From: an uncultured Eubacteriales bacterium
Lineage (GTDB): Bacteria; Bacillota; Clostridia; Lachnospirales; Cellulosilyticaceae
Assembly: GCA_900551325.1 (NCBI GenBank)
Contig: URVM01000005.1
Span: 1 to 64,000, forward strand
Reading direction: 5' to 3'
DNA: 64,000 nucleotides
A program made the translations under genes and the position numbers. Below, piece after piece: positions 8,045-15,998 of the stretch. How positions within the stretch are numbered: the stretch's first letter is position 1; each line of letters begins with the position of its first letter. The notes beneath the pieces were generated by a model. It was not told the DNA's origin, did not search any database, and saw nothing but the letters and a program-made list of their open reading frames with translations.

Positions 8045-8092
8045 TGTGTTGTCCTCCAATCAATTCCGCAGTATTACTCTGCTTTTAGAAAA

Positions 8093-8121
8093 AGTATAGC
8101 ACAAAACTATGAACATTTCAA
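8093..8121 (-). promoter_or_regulatory. Promoter of the inducible methyltransferase
   Basis: On the minus strand TTGAAA, 17 bases, TATACT, about 50 bases upstream of the leader peptide ATG. Confidence 0.75.
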
Positions 8122-8123
8122 CT

Positions 8124-8420
8124 CTATTTCAGCCTGTCGGCGACGTTGCTCTCTCTGGCATACCGCCGCGCCGCTTCCCGCCGTTCCTCGCTGTATGGGG
8201 CGGTCAGACGGAAAGAGAAGCGGCCTTTCTCAATGTCAAACTCCATGCAGCCCGTTTCCGGGTCTGCGTCGGTCTGGCGGCACACATCGGGGTGCTGCTC
8301 GGCATAGGCGGCAAGCCGCTTCTTCAAGTCGGTGTTGTGGGTACGGATATGGATCAACGGGTCTTTCTCATCAAACCAGATGTCTGTGATCTTTTTTTGC
8401 TTGGGAAGCCCTGTTCGCAT
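8124..8420 (-). CDS. Conserved transposon-associated protein, unknown function
   Basis: 98 residues beginning MRTGLPKQKKITDIWFDEKD and ending AARRYARESNVADRLK, soluble, with no catalytic motif I recognise. Proteins like this commonly sit between tnpW and cargo in serine-recombinase elements. AAGGAGAG lies upstream of its ATG. Its stop is close to the cargo promoter, marking the edge where the rlmA-type cargo was inserted. Confidence 0.6.
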   Translation of the reverse strand: MRTGLPKQKKITDIWFDEKDPLIHIRTHNTDLKKRLAAYAEQHPDVCRQTDADPETGCMEFDIEKGRFSFRLTAPYSEERREAARRYARESNVADRLK

Positions 8421-8553
8421 AAACTCTCCTTTCTGCGCCCTCGTTTGGAGAGAGGGGCATTTTTGAGGGAATTTTCCCGGCTCTTGACTTGGGGAAAATG
8501 GGGATTTTCAAATAGAAACCGCCCCGGCGAACCATTCTTCGTCCGGGCGGTTC

Positions 8554-8748
8554 CTATCGCGTGATTTTCGTTTTTTCCGGCTCTTGACCGTCCTGCAAGC
8601 TGTCGGCAAGTATCACTTTGAGCAGCTTGTCGCGGAATGTTTCTGTGCCGCTGTGGTTGAAAAACAACTCCGCAACGATGGTCTGTCCGTCCCTCTGTGT
8701 CGTGATAACACTGTCGGGGGATTGAGGTGTCCCGTTCTGTTCTGCCAT
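8554..8748 (-). CDS. TnpW-like transposon protein
   Basis: 64 residues: ...VITTQRDGQTIVAELFFNHS followed by TETFRDKLLKVILAD. This matches the small TnpW-type proteins encoded beside large serine recombinases in Tn4451-like elements. Function not established. It lies 78 bases downstream of the recombinase gene with AAAGGAG before its ATG. Confidence 0.65.
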   Translation of the reverse strand: MAEQNGTPQSPDSVITTQRDGQTIVAELFFNHSGTETFRDKLLKVILADSLQDGQEPEKTKITR

Positions 8749-8826
8749 AGGCGGCTCCTTTCTCTGGGTGCAAAAGAGGGATTTCCCGTAGCCCGGAAAA
8801 TCCCTCTTGGTTGTCAGTATTCGGTT

Positions 8827-10677
8827 TTACTGTGCGGGTGCTGCGGCGGCTTCCTGTGCCTTTTTCTTTGCCCGGTATTCCCGTGCTTTCATGCGGTCAT
8901 ACTCCCGTCGCTTTTCAAGGTTACGCGCCCGGTACTCCCTTGAATACTGCCGGTGGTAGGCGCGGCTCTTTTCCTTTTGGGCTTCCTCGATTTTCTCCCG
9001 CATTTGCCGGATTTCCTGCTCCGTTGGCTCTGTAAGCTGTGTCACTTCGTTCTCAAATTTGCCGATATAGTTGAAATATATCCCGATGTGCTGAATGGCT
9101 TGTTTTGCCCTTTTCTTGTCGCGCTCATGCACTTCAATCCGGCTGATAAACTCGTTGAGAATGGCGGGGGTCAGGTCGGTAAAGGCAGCGTAGCGTTCCG
9201 TCAGCTTCAAAAACTTCTGCGCCCGTCCGCCCGCGTTCTCAAAAGCGGATAGCTGCTCTTGCAGCTCGGCAAGCTCCGCTTTCAGCGCATAGTATTCTTC
9301 TGAATACTTCTGCGACATTTGCTCATAGCGGTCTTGCGGGATCGTGCCGAGGGCGTTGTCCTCATAGAGCTTGTTCAGCACCTTGTCAATCTGTTCAAGG
9401 CGCGTCGTGATTTGCGGGATACGCTTCTGCTGTTTCTTGGTCTTGTCGGTCTGCTGCATGGCAAGGTTCTTTTTCACTAAGGCTTCAAATTCCGCCCAGT
9501 TGCTGATAGAATAGTCCTCGATTTTCTTCAGCACTTCCGCGATGGTCTGCATGAGCAAATCCGCGTCAATGATGTGCGGGGAATTGCATTTGGGGTTTTT
9601 GGCTTTTCCCTTGTGGTACTCGCTGCAATAGGCAACATGACGCTTGCCGCCATTCCGATAATCTATGCGAATGTGCATTTTCGCACCGCAATCCTTACAG
9701 AAAAGCAAGCCCGACAAAGGGTGGATTTCCCCGTCCCCGTTGGGGCGTTTGACGGGCGCATTTTCCAAAATCCGCTGTACGGTTTCAAAGTCGGTGCGGT
9801 CAATAATCGGCTCATGCACATTTTCGGTTATCTGCCATTGGCTCCGGTCTACATAGTGGTTCCGCTTGTCGCGGAAGTGCTTTGTGGTCTTGAAGTTGAC
9901 AACATCACCGCAATACTCCTGCCGTGTGAGGATATGGGTCAGGGTGGCTTTGTTCCACTTATAGCGGTTGGCCTCATTGAGCGCCCTGTTTTTACAGGTT
10001 CCCCGCCCGCGCTCTTTCATGTAGAATGTGGGCGTTGGGATTTGCGCCTGCGTGAGATATACGGCAATTTGGTTTCGGTTTTTTCCGTCCAGAAACAGGC
10101 GAAAAATCAAACGAACAACTCCGGCGGCTTCCTCGTCGATAATCCAAAAATCCTTGTTGTCCGGGGATTTGACATAGCCATAGGGGGCTTCGGTGGCAAT
10201 CGGCTTTCCACTCATGCCCTTCGTCTTAATGCCGGTCTTTACTTTCTTGCTGATGTCCTTTGCGTACCACTCCGACATGATGTTGATAAAGGGCGCAAAC
10301 TCCAATGTATCGGGCTTTTCGCTGTCTATCCCGTTGTTGACTGCGATAAAGCGCACATTGTTCCGTCTGAATATCTCCATCGCATTGCCGACTTGGAGAT
10401 AGTCACGCCCCCAGCGTGTCAGGTCTTTCATAATGCAGACACCGATTTTCCCGTTCTCTACATCGTCCATCATGCGGGAGTAGGCAGAACGGTCAAAAAA
10501 TCTGCCGCTTTCGTCATCGTCAATGTAGTGCCGGATATTGGTTAAGTGCTGCCCTCTGGCGTAGTTCTCCAAAAAGATTTTTTGGTTCTGTATCGAGTTA
10601 CTCTCACCGCCGTCCCTGTCCTCGTCGCCCACGGAAAGGCGGGAGTAAAGGGCTGTAATTTTACTATAATCAGTCAT
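8827..10677 (-). CDS. Large serine recombinase (TnpX-like)
   Basis: 616 residues from the ATG at 10677, chosen because AGGAGG lies eight bases upstream. The N-terminal resolvase domain has ALYSRLSVGDE (catalytic Ser15 in YSRLS) and LTRWGRDYLQVG. A recombinase domain (GYVKSPDNKDFWIIDEEAAG) and a zinc-ribbon domain with CKDCGAKMHI follow; the end is a coiled coil and a basic tail. It excises and inserts the element. The open frame extends upstream to the junction itself, where ATGG is the shared insertion core. No frameshift is visible, so it is likely active. Confidence 0.9.
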   Translation of the reverse strand: MTDYSKITALYSRLSVGDEDRDGGESNSIQNQKIFLENYARGQHLTNIRHYIDDDESGRFFDRSAYSRMMDDVENGKIGVCIMKDLTRWGRDYLQVGNAMEIFRRNNVRFIAVNNGIDSEKPDTLEFAPFINIMSEWYAKDISKKVKTGIKTKGMSGKPIATEAPYGYVKSPDNKDFWIIDEEAAGVVRLIFRLFLDGKNRNQIAVYLTQAQIPTPTFYMKERGRGTCKNRALNEANRYKWNKATLTHILTRQEYCGDVVNFKTTKHFRDKRNHYVDRSQWQITENVHEPIIDRTDFETVQRILENAPVKRPNGDGEIHPLSGLLFCKDCGAKMHIRIDYRNGGKRHVAYCSEYHKGKAKNPKCNSPHIIDADLLMQTIAEVLKKIEDYSISNWAEFEALVKKNLAMQQTDKTKKQQKRIPQITTRLEQIDKVLNKLYEDNALGTIPQDRYEQMSQKYSEEYYALKAELAELQEQLSAFENAGGRAQKFLKLTERYAAFTDLTPAILNEFISRIEVHERDKKRAKQAIQHIGIYFNYIGKFENEVTQLTEPTEQEIRQMREKIEEAQKEKSRAYHRQYSREYRARNLEKRREYDRMKAREYRAKKKAQEAAAAPAQ

Positions 10678-10733
10678 GTGCATAACCTCCTGTGCGTCCA
10701 TATAGGCTTCCTTTACACTTAAAATTATGCACT

Positions 10734-11069
10734 CCATCTTGCTGAACCATATTCTTCACCTTTTCTAAACTTTTTAGCATTTTTACCCTTGTTATAGATA
10801 ATAAACTTAATCAATATAGCTAGGATAAATCCTGCAAGTAAGTCCTTGGGAACTAGGCTAGGATATAATCTAATTGTTTCTATTTCTAAGACCGCTTGGA
10901 ATAAACGGTCTATTAAATCACCTCCTACATATGAATTTATATGGTGAGAAAAAATATCCCCTAAATAGAAAAATGCAAGATAAGGTATGTTCTTCTTAAG
11001 AAAAGCCTTCTTATCTTGCACATGAAATAATTCTTTTATATCCTTTTTTATTCCTTCTATTACACTCAA
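10734..11069 (-). pseudogene. virD4 coupling protein, N-terminal fragment
   Basis: About 112 native residues ending KFRKGEEYGSARW, then SA and a stop supplied by the inserted element. Two hydrophobic stretches (IPYLAFFYLGDIFS and LLAGFILAILIKFIIY) match the membrane anchor of VirD4/TcpA coupling proteins. EYGSARW is the conserved entry to the ATPase domain; it resumes at 1302 with GNSKDIAPY. The gene follows the 181-residue unknown protein by 27 bases in the same operon. Confidence 0.85.
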
Positions 11070-11096
11070 TCTACCACCTCCTTAGCTTGAAGTTTC

Positions 11097-11642
11097 TTAT
11101 CTCTCTTCACCCATATCTCTTTTCCTTTTTTCCTTATTTATAGGACTAATTTTATCTACCTTTCCTTTATATTCATTTAGAAGTTCAATTGTTGATTTCT
11201 TTTTTATATCTAACTGCTTTTCTGAAAGTTTTACTTCTTTTCCCTCCAGTAAAAAACCAGATATATCAAGGAAGTTCCAGTCTTTATCCCTTGGGATAAT
11301 CTTAAAAATAGAATTGATAAAATAATCATTTCCATCCATTTTGTAGGTCTGGCCATAAACTGATAAGTTTAAGAATCCTTCATCATCAATATGAATATCT
11401 ACACCATTTTTAAAATCTGCATATTCAACTAACTCATATATGTCCCATAAGTTTGAATCTATAACCTTCATTTCTTTGTCTTTATGGGCTAAATCTATAT
11501 ACTTATGAAGGACTACACAATCATAATCTTCTAGCTTTATTAACTTTTCCATTAGTTCTTCTATCTCTTCACTATGTTTCTCAAATTCAAATTCATCACA
11601 GTCAATACAACTTTTTTCATTTAACATTAACATCAAAATCAC
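11097..11642 (-). CDS. Unknown protein of the conjugative element
   Basis: 181 residues, acidic in the first half, lysine-rich at the end. A repeated Cys pair (SCIDCDEFEF) near the N terminus and an YDCVVLHKYIDLAHKDKE stretch are visible, but I recognise no family. It lies eight bases after the antirepressor gene and 27 bases before virD4, so it is part of the transfer operon. Length and context suggest an element-specific accessory protein. Confidence 0.6.
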   Translation of the reverse strand: MILMLMLNEKSCIDCDEFEFEKHSEEIEELMEKLIKLEDYDCVVLHKYIDLAHKDKEMKVIDSNLWDIYELVEYADFKNGVDIHIDDEGFLNLSVYGQTYKMDGNDYFINSIFKIIPRDKDWNFLDISGFLLEGKEVKLSEKQLDIKKKSTIELLNEYKGKVDKISPINKEKRKRDMGEER

Positions 11643-11650
11643 CTACTTCC

Positions 11651-12373
11651 TTAAATTTCTCCCATTTCTTTAAGTAAGGAGAAAAAATATGCTCTTCCCT
11701 CAGGTCTTACTACTGTATAAACTCCAGGTTCCCCATTATATTTATTGATATAATCTTTTAATTTAAAGTAATCAGATGCAGTTGAATAAAATCTTAATTT
11801 CCCTTTTTGGTTTCTATAAAGATAACCCCTGTCTATTAATATATTTATAAATCTATTTTGAGAAAGACCTAATTCTTTTGCAGTATCTCTAAGACATATA
11901 CAGTCACCTAGATCTATAAACTTATCAAAAAATTCTCCTTTAGGAATAAGCCCTTCTAATTCTTCTGTCCTTGCTTCTATTTGTCTTAAAGCTACTAGAT
12001 AGCCCCTAGCTAAAAGTTCTTGGTCATTCATTTTTTCTTGCCCAGTAAAATAGCCTCCATATTTCCTAATTGAAGGTAAAACCTCACTTGTTACCCAGTT
12101 CTTAAATCTTATGGCACTTTCCAGTTTACTTCCAAAGATAAGAGCATACATTCCAGACTCATTTATAACTAGCATATTTCTTCCCTGACCTGATACTGTA
12201 AAACACCGTTTCAGCTTATCTCCTTCATAAACATGGCTTGCTATGGCATCACTTGGTCTTTTATAACCTAGTGCTTCTGCTACATCTTTTCCAACAAACC
12301 ATGGCTCATCATCTATTACCATTATCCTTATTTGTCCAAACTCTCTATTTTCAAACACCTTTATTTTATACAT
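11651..12373 (-). CDS. BRO-N phage-type antirepressor
   Basis: 240 residues. The N-terminal BRO-N domain has IMVIDDEPWFVGKDVAEALG, VINESGMYALIFGS and RFKNWVTSEVLPSIRKYGGY, all diagnostic. The C-terminal half (about 150-240) looks like a KilAC-type DNA-binding module (LRDTAKELGLSQNRFINIL). Such proteins relieve repression or regulate replication genes in phages and conjugative elements. It lies between the DnaC-like gene and the unknown gene with short spacings, in one operon. Confidence 0.85.
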   Translation of the reverse strand: MYKIKVFENREFGQIRIMVIDDEPWFVGKDVAEALGYKRPSDAIASHVYEGDKLKRCFTVSGQGRNMLVINESGMYALIFGSKLESAIRFKNWVTSEVLPSIRKYGGYFTGQEKMNDQELLARGYLVALRQIEARTEELEGLIPKGEFFDKFIDLGDCICLRDTAKELGLSQNRFINILIDRGYLYRNQKGKLRFYSTASDYFKLKDYINKYNGEPGVYTVVRPEGRAYFFSLLKEMGEI

Positions 12374-12383
12374 TTATTTCACC

Positions 12384-13232
12384 TCATCTATCTCCTAAAA
12401 GTAGGTCTCTAGTTTCTCTTAATTTTTTTCTTCCTAGTTCTGTTCTAATGTCTTTTCCTGCAATCTTAACTGGAATACACATCTCCCTGAGCCTTGAATA
12501 TATCCTTTCCTTGTCAATATCATTACTTCCCTCCATAATTAATCCTAGGGGAATATTGGTTGAAATAATGGTTGGTTTCTTTGATTCATATCTGGTATTT
12601 ATTATCTGGTAGACCATTTCATTCACATATTCTGTATTCCTTTCAATTCCAAAATCATCAAGAATAAGAAGGGATACACTGGATAATTTTCTGTAATAAT
12701 CATTTTTATCAATATCAAATCCACCCTTTTCAATATCATTTATTATCTGTGGAATATTTCTCATCTTAACTCTTATCTGATAATCCTCTATAATTTTGTT
12801 TGCTATACAAGCTGCTAGGTAGGTCTTTCCTGTTCCAACATTTCCATGAAATATAAGGCCATTATTATCCTTGGATAGTTCTTTCAAATTCTTAACAAAA
12901 TTCTTTGCTATAATAACTTCCTGTCTATCAGGAGCTATGACCCTATCAAAAGTACAATTAATAAGATTTCTACTTGTTATAAAGCACTCTTCCCTAAGCC
13001 TCCTGATATGGTCTGCTTCTTCCTTTTCCTTTCTTAGGCTTTCTTCTTCTCTATCACATTTACATTGCCTACGAAATAATATTTTTTTATTTCCCAAGCA
13101 ATTAAGTGGATCTGAATCTATTTTTTCTTTACATTTCCTACAGTAAACATGGCCATCTTTCTCAAATGCCTTATCCTCACTAAAAGTAAATTCTACTCCA
13201 TCAATTACAATAGTTTTAATTTTATCTTCCAT
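12384..13232 (-). CDS. DnaC/IstB-like helicase-loader ATPase
   Basis: 282 residues. An N-terminal zinc-binding cluster (YCRKCKEK ... RRQCKCDRE) precedes the AAA+ core, with Walker A FHGNVGTGKTYLAA, Walker B LLILDDFGIE and the sensor segment TIISTNIPL. This is the DnaC/DnaI type used by elements to load replicative helicase. It follows the RepA_N gene by 14 bases and precedes the antirepressor by 10. The protein looks complete. Confidence 0.85.
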   Translation of the reverse strand: MEDKIKTIVIDGVEFTFSEDKAFEKDGHVYCRKCKEKIDSDPLNCLGNKKILFRRQCKCDREEESLRKEKEEADHIRRLREECFITSRNLINCTFDRVIAPDRQEVIIAKNFVKNLKELSKDNNGLIFHGNVGTGKTYLAACIANKIIEDYQIRVKMRNIPQIINDIEKGGFDIDKNDYYRKLSSVSLLILDDFGIERNTEYVNEMVYQIINTRYESKKPTIISTNIPLGLIMEGSNDIDKERIYSRLREMCIPVKIAGKDIRTELGRKKLRETRDLLLGDR

Positions 13233-13246
13233 TTTCTCTACCTCTC

Positions 13247-14038
13247 TTAGTTATTTAAGTTCCACTCACTTTCATAATCTGAAGGATCTCCTGTATAGGC
13301 TTTTTCACTCCTAAGCTTTCCTTCTTTTTTATCCTTTAAGTACCAGGTCATAATAGTTGAAGCATGGTCTTTATACTCCTTGCCTGTACTTTGCATATAG
13401 GCTGATAATCTTTCTATATAGTCTTTTAGATTGGGTATCTTTTCCTCTAATAGCTTTTCTTCTTCATCAGATAAGATTACATTTAGGAAAGTTCCTTTTT
13501 TGTCTTCTCCACTAAAATCAATATAACTCTTATCAATCTTATTATTCTCTATATAGTTAGGTTGTCTTTTTGATAAGTCTAGACTTTCCTTTTTAGCCAT
13601 TATTGAAATATCAAAATTGCCATTATTGACTTGTCCTTTTGACAAGTCTTGATTTTCCCTTTTGACAGGTCTAAAATTTTCATTTCTAAAAATACTCATA
13701 AAATCTTTAACATAAATTTTAGTAGGATTACCCTGTCCTGTTCTTTTCTTTTTAATAAGACCTATTACTTCAAGATCCTTTATAAGTTTAACTGCCTTCT
13801 TAATACCACAACCTAGTTTCTCAGCTGTTTCCTCAACAGTAAAATAGATATAAACCCTTCCATTTTCATCTATCCAATTATTTTTATAGGACAAAGTGCT
13901 TCTTGATAAATACATGGAATAAAGCACCTTAGCGTCTATTGATAACCCTTTAAATTTCTCATCTTCTATAAAAACTATAGGTAAACGGATAAATCTAAAA
14001 CTTTCAGAATCTCTTCCGTAAAAGTAATCAAAATCCAT
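13247..14038 (-). CDS. RepA_N-family replication initiator
   Basis: 263 residues. The start FRFIRLPIVFIEDEKFKGLS followed by DAKVLYSMYLSR is the RepA_N winged-helix signature. A second helix-turn-helix-like part (VEETAEKLGCGIKKAVKLIK) follows. The C-terminal domain is a separate helical region. RepA_N proteins initiate replication of plasmids and of conjugative elements. The gene begins the replication block, 60 bases after the DUF3801 gene, where a small hairpin is visible. Confidence 0.85.
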   Translation of the reverse strand: MDFDYFYGRDSESFRFIRLPIVFIEDEKFKGLSIDAKVLYSMYLSRSTLSYKNNWIDENGRVYIYFTVEETAEKLGCGIKKAVKLIKDLEVIGLIKKKRTGQGNPTKIYVKDFMSIFRNENFRPVKRENQDLSKGQVNNGNFDISIMAKKESLDLSKRQPNYIENNKIDKSYIDFSGEDKKGTFLNVILSDEEEKLLEEKIPNLKDYIERLSAYMQSTGKEYKDHASTIMTWYLKDKKEGKLRSEKAYTGDPSDYESEWNLNN

Positions 14039-14098
14039 TCACATCACCTCATCTCAATAAAAAAGACACCTAAGATTTCTCTTAAATGCCTGATCCCC

Positions 14099-14593
14099 TT
14101 ATCTCTCATGTTCATGACGTTTTTCCTTAACCTTGTCTTTAACTGCCACATCTTTCACCCTTTCCTTAAATTTATTCAGGATTTCTTTTGTAGAATCCCT
14201 TTTATTTTCTTTCCTTTCTGATCTTTCTATAGCTTTTTTAAAGGCTAAATCCATAGCCTTAGTATCCTTGGCTTGGAAGAATACAGAGTAAAGCCCTGAT
14301 TCCTTGTTCTTCATAACAGAAAAATTGACACCATACCTATTAAGCTGCTTCTTTAGTTCTTTGGCCTCCCCTTTCTGTAAATCAATATTTTCAAGTTGAC
14401 CCTTCTTTACCATATCCTTAAGCTTTCTCGAATTAGTTTTTCTTTTTTCACTAAGATAATCTGCAAGTGGCTGGCTTTTTTCAGCAGCATCTTCTATAAT
14501 CTTTTTCATTGCTTTTAAGATAGCTTTTGCAGAATACTGTGCAACCTTAATTTCAATATTTATAGCCTTGTTATTGACATCATCATTTACCAT
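14099..14593 (-). CDS. PcfB-family protein (DUF3801)
   Basis: 164 residues, very basic and helical. YSAKAILKAMKKIIEDAAEK near the start and ELKKQLNRYGVNFSVMKNK in the middle match DUF3801, the family of PcfB, an accessory factor that works with the relaxase and coupling protein at oriT. GGAGG lies before the ATG. It is the first gene of the preserved transfer and replication operon. Confidence 0.8.
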   Translation of the reverse strand: MVNDDVNNKAINIEIKVAQYSAKAILKAMKKIIEDAAEKSQPLADYLSEKRKTNSRKLKDMVKKGQLENIDLQKGEAKELKKQLNRYGVNFSVMKNKESGLYSVFFQAKDTKAMDLAFKKAIERSERKENKRDSTKEILNKFKERVKDVAVKDKVKEKRHEHER

Positions 14594-14625
14594 CTAGGCA
14601 ACCTCCTTTCTGAGGGAAATAAAAA

Positions 14626-14663
14626 AAGCGGCCCAGATTTTTAGGTCTGAACCGCTAAGATTT
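14626..14663 (-). terminator. Terminator upstream of the PcfB operon
   Basis: AGCGGTTCAGA pairs with TCTGGGCCGCT (two G-T pairs) followed by TTTTTTTAT on the minus strand. It stops transcription arriving from erm before the PcfB gene. Confidence 0.8.
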
Positions 14664-14806
14664 TGGTTCTATGATTTTTTTACATTATCTGAATAACCGA
14701 TAAGAACTGTTCTTCATTTTCACACAAATAAGCAACTATACCAGATGATAGTTTATATCAGAGGAATTAAAAATAATAATAGCATGCATTTATCAATTGA
14801 ATAAGA

Positions 14807-14840
14807 TTAGGCGTTCTCTTATAAATTAGAGAACGCCTAA
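14807..14840. terminator. Terminator of erm(A)
   Basis: A perfect 13-bp stem, TTAGGCGTTCTCT with AGAGAACGCCTAA, eight-base loop, starting nine bases after the erm stop codon. Confidence 0.8.
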
Positions 14841-14849
14841 TTGTTTAAA

Positions 14850-15581
14850 TTATTGAAACAATTTGTAACTATTGAAAATAGACAAAAATTGTTCATTGGA
14901 TAATTTATCGAGATTATTGACATTCGCATGCTTTAGTGCTTGCCTTAGTTGATTCTTAGTAAAAAGAACGTGATATTCCATGTTTACCCATTTGTAAACA
15001 AAAGATTGATACTTTTTATAGTCTTCTTTCAAAATCAATGGTCTATGTCGTTCAAGAACAATTAATACAGAATCTACACTAGGTTTAGGGTGAAAGTATT
15101 CTCGTGGTACCTTTTTAAGGATTTTTACGTCCATTTCTACCATCAGCAATAAACCTAAAGCCCGTTGAGTGTTTTGCAACCTTTTGGCAAAGCCCCACTC
15201 TACAATAAGGTAGCTATATTTCGTTTGACTATCAAAAGCAATCTTTTTTACAATATCAGTACTTATATTGTAGGGAATATTACCAAATATTTTATAGCTT
15301 TTATTTTTAGGAAATTTAAATTTTAATATATCCTCATGGATAACCCTTATATTCTGAAAAGATTCCACTACTTTTTCCGTAGTTTGACAAAGTCCTTTAT
15401 CAATTTCTATAGCATCGACCCACTGGCACATTTCCACAAGTTCCTTAGTAAAATGTCCTTTTCCTGATCCAATTTCTATTATATTATCTTGTTTATTAAT
15501 ATTCGTATATGTCAATATTTCTTTTACATGCTTTTTAGATGTAATGAAATTTTGTGAATCTTTTGGGTTTTTCTGTTTCAT
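14850..15581 (-). CDS. erm(A): Erm(A)-class 23S rRNA adenine dimethyltransferase
   Basis: 243 residues, full length. SAM motif IEIGSGKGHFTKELVE, catalytic motif FGNIPYNISTDIVKK (N-I-P-Y) and the end NEQFLSIFNSYKLFQ are those of Erm proteins; the overall pattern from memory is closest to the erm(A)/erm(TR) class. It dimethylates A2058 and gives macrolide-lincosamide-streptogramin B resistance. The upstream leader peptide is also ErmA type. Odd points: Trp in CQWVDAIEID and VEWGFAKRL, and Met in KWVNMEYHV, where relatives have Arg or Lys. Each could arise by one base change at an AGG codon, and activity could be affected. The gene is carried by the conjugative element remnant. Confidence 0.9.
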   Translation of the reverse strand: MKQKNPKDSQNFITSKKHVKEILTYTNINKQDNIIEIGSGKGHFTKELVEMCQWVDAIEIDKGLCQTTEKVVESFQNIRVIHEDILKFKFPKNKSYKIFGNIPYNISTDIVKKIAFDSQTKYSYLIVEWGFAKRLQNTQRALGLLLMVEMDVKILKKVPREYFHPKPSVDSVLIVLERHRPLILKEDYKKYQSFVYKWVNMEYHVLFTKNQLRQALKHANVNNLDKLSNEQFLSIFNSYKLFQ

Positions 15582-15599
15582 TATAACCTACTCCTTGCT

Positions 15600-15636
15600 G
15601 GTTATAATGAACTAATCTTAAGAGCTCATTATAACC
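15600..15636 (-). promoter_or_regulatory. erm(A) translational attenuator hairpin
   Basis: GGTTATAATGA pairs perfectly with TCATTATAACC (15600-15610 and 15626-15636). A third GGTTATAATG overlaps the erm start codon, so alternative pairing could mask or free the ribosome site AAGGAG. Confidence 0.8.
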
Positions 15637-15669
15637 AATTATTTTTGATTTGGTTTTTAATTCTATTGA

Positions 15670-15717
15670 TTATAAATGAGATAAAGTAATATCTACAACT
15701 GCAATACATGTACACAT
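15670..15717 (-). CDS. ErmA-type leader peptide
   Basis: Fifteen residues, MCTCIAVVDITLSHL, with AAGGAGG upstream. It differs from the known ErmAL1 leader mainly by Cys for Ser4, Asp for Glu9 and the last residue. The macrolide-stalling segment IAVV is conserved. It controls erm(A) translation when a drug-bound ribosome stalls. Confidence 0.85.
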   Translation of the reverse strand: MCTCIAVVDITLSHL

Positions 15718-15741
15718 ATTTAGATCCTCCTTTTTCAACTA

Positions 15742-15770
15742 ATTATATCACCTTTGATTCCTCTCTTCAA
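15742..15770 (-). promoter_or_regulatory. erm(A) promoter
   Basis: On the minus strand TTGAAG, exactly 17 bases, TATAAT, 24 bases before the leader peptide ATG. Confidence 0.75.
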
Positions 15771-15998
15771 CATAACTCTCCGTAATTTTAAATGTAAAAG
15801 GTATTGCACCCTTTAAAATTTAGTAACAATACCTTGTATTGTATTTCGTTAATTCTCAAGCCCTCTACTATACATAAAATTACATATACGCAACTGATTA
15901 CCATCTCAAATATAATTATACTAGATAATTGTAAATTATTAAAGAAACAGAATCCTTACCTCTCATGCACTGCTTACAACAATTAAATCGTAATCGCT

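Larger units (their letters stand above)
1303..10735. mobile_element. GC-rich mobilizable element inserted in virD4
   Basis: This block is clearly GC-richer than its flanks. It separates virD4 codons SARW from GNSKD. Both junctions share the bases ATGG (1300-1303 and 10734-10737 on the minus strand), as expected for large serine recombinase insertion at a very short core. Its genes are serine recombinase, TnpW, a 98-residue protein, an RlmA-type cargo gene, DUF3847, MobQ relaxase with oriT, and primase-helicase. There is no conjugation machinery, so it would need a helper. An IS110-family element sits inside it. Confidence 0.85.

Noticed and set aside
9574..10545. Plus-strand 323-codon open frame
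   Set aside because: Antisense shadow of the serine recombinase gene, which has a complete and recognisable protein pattern.
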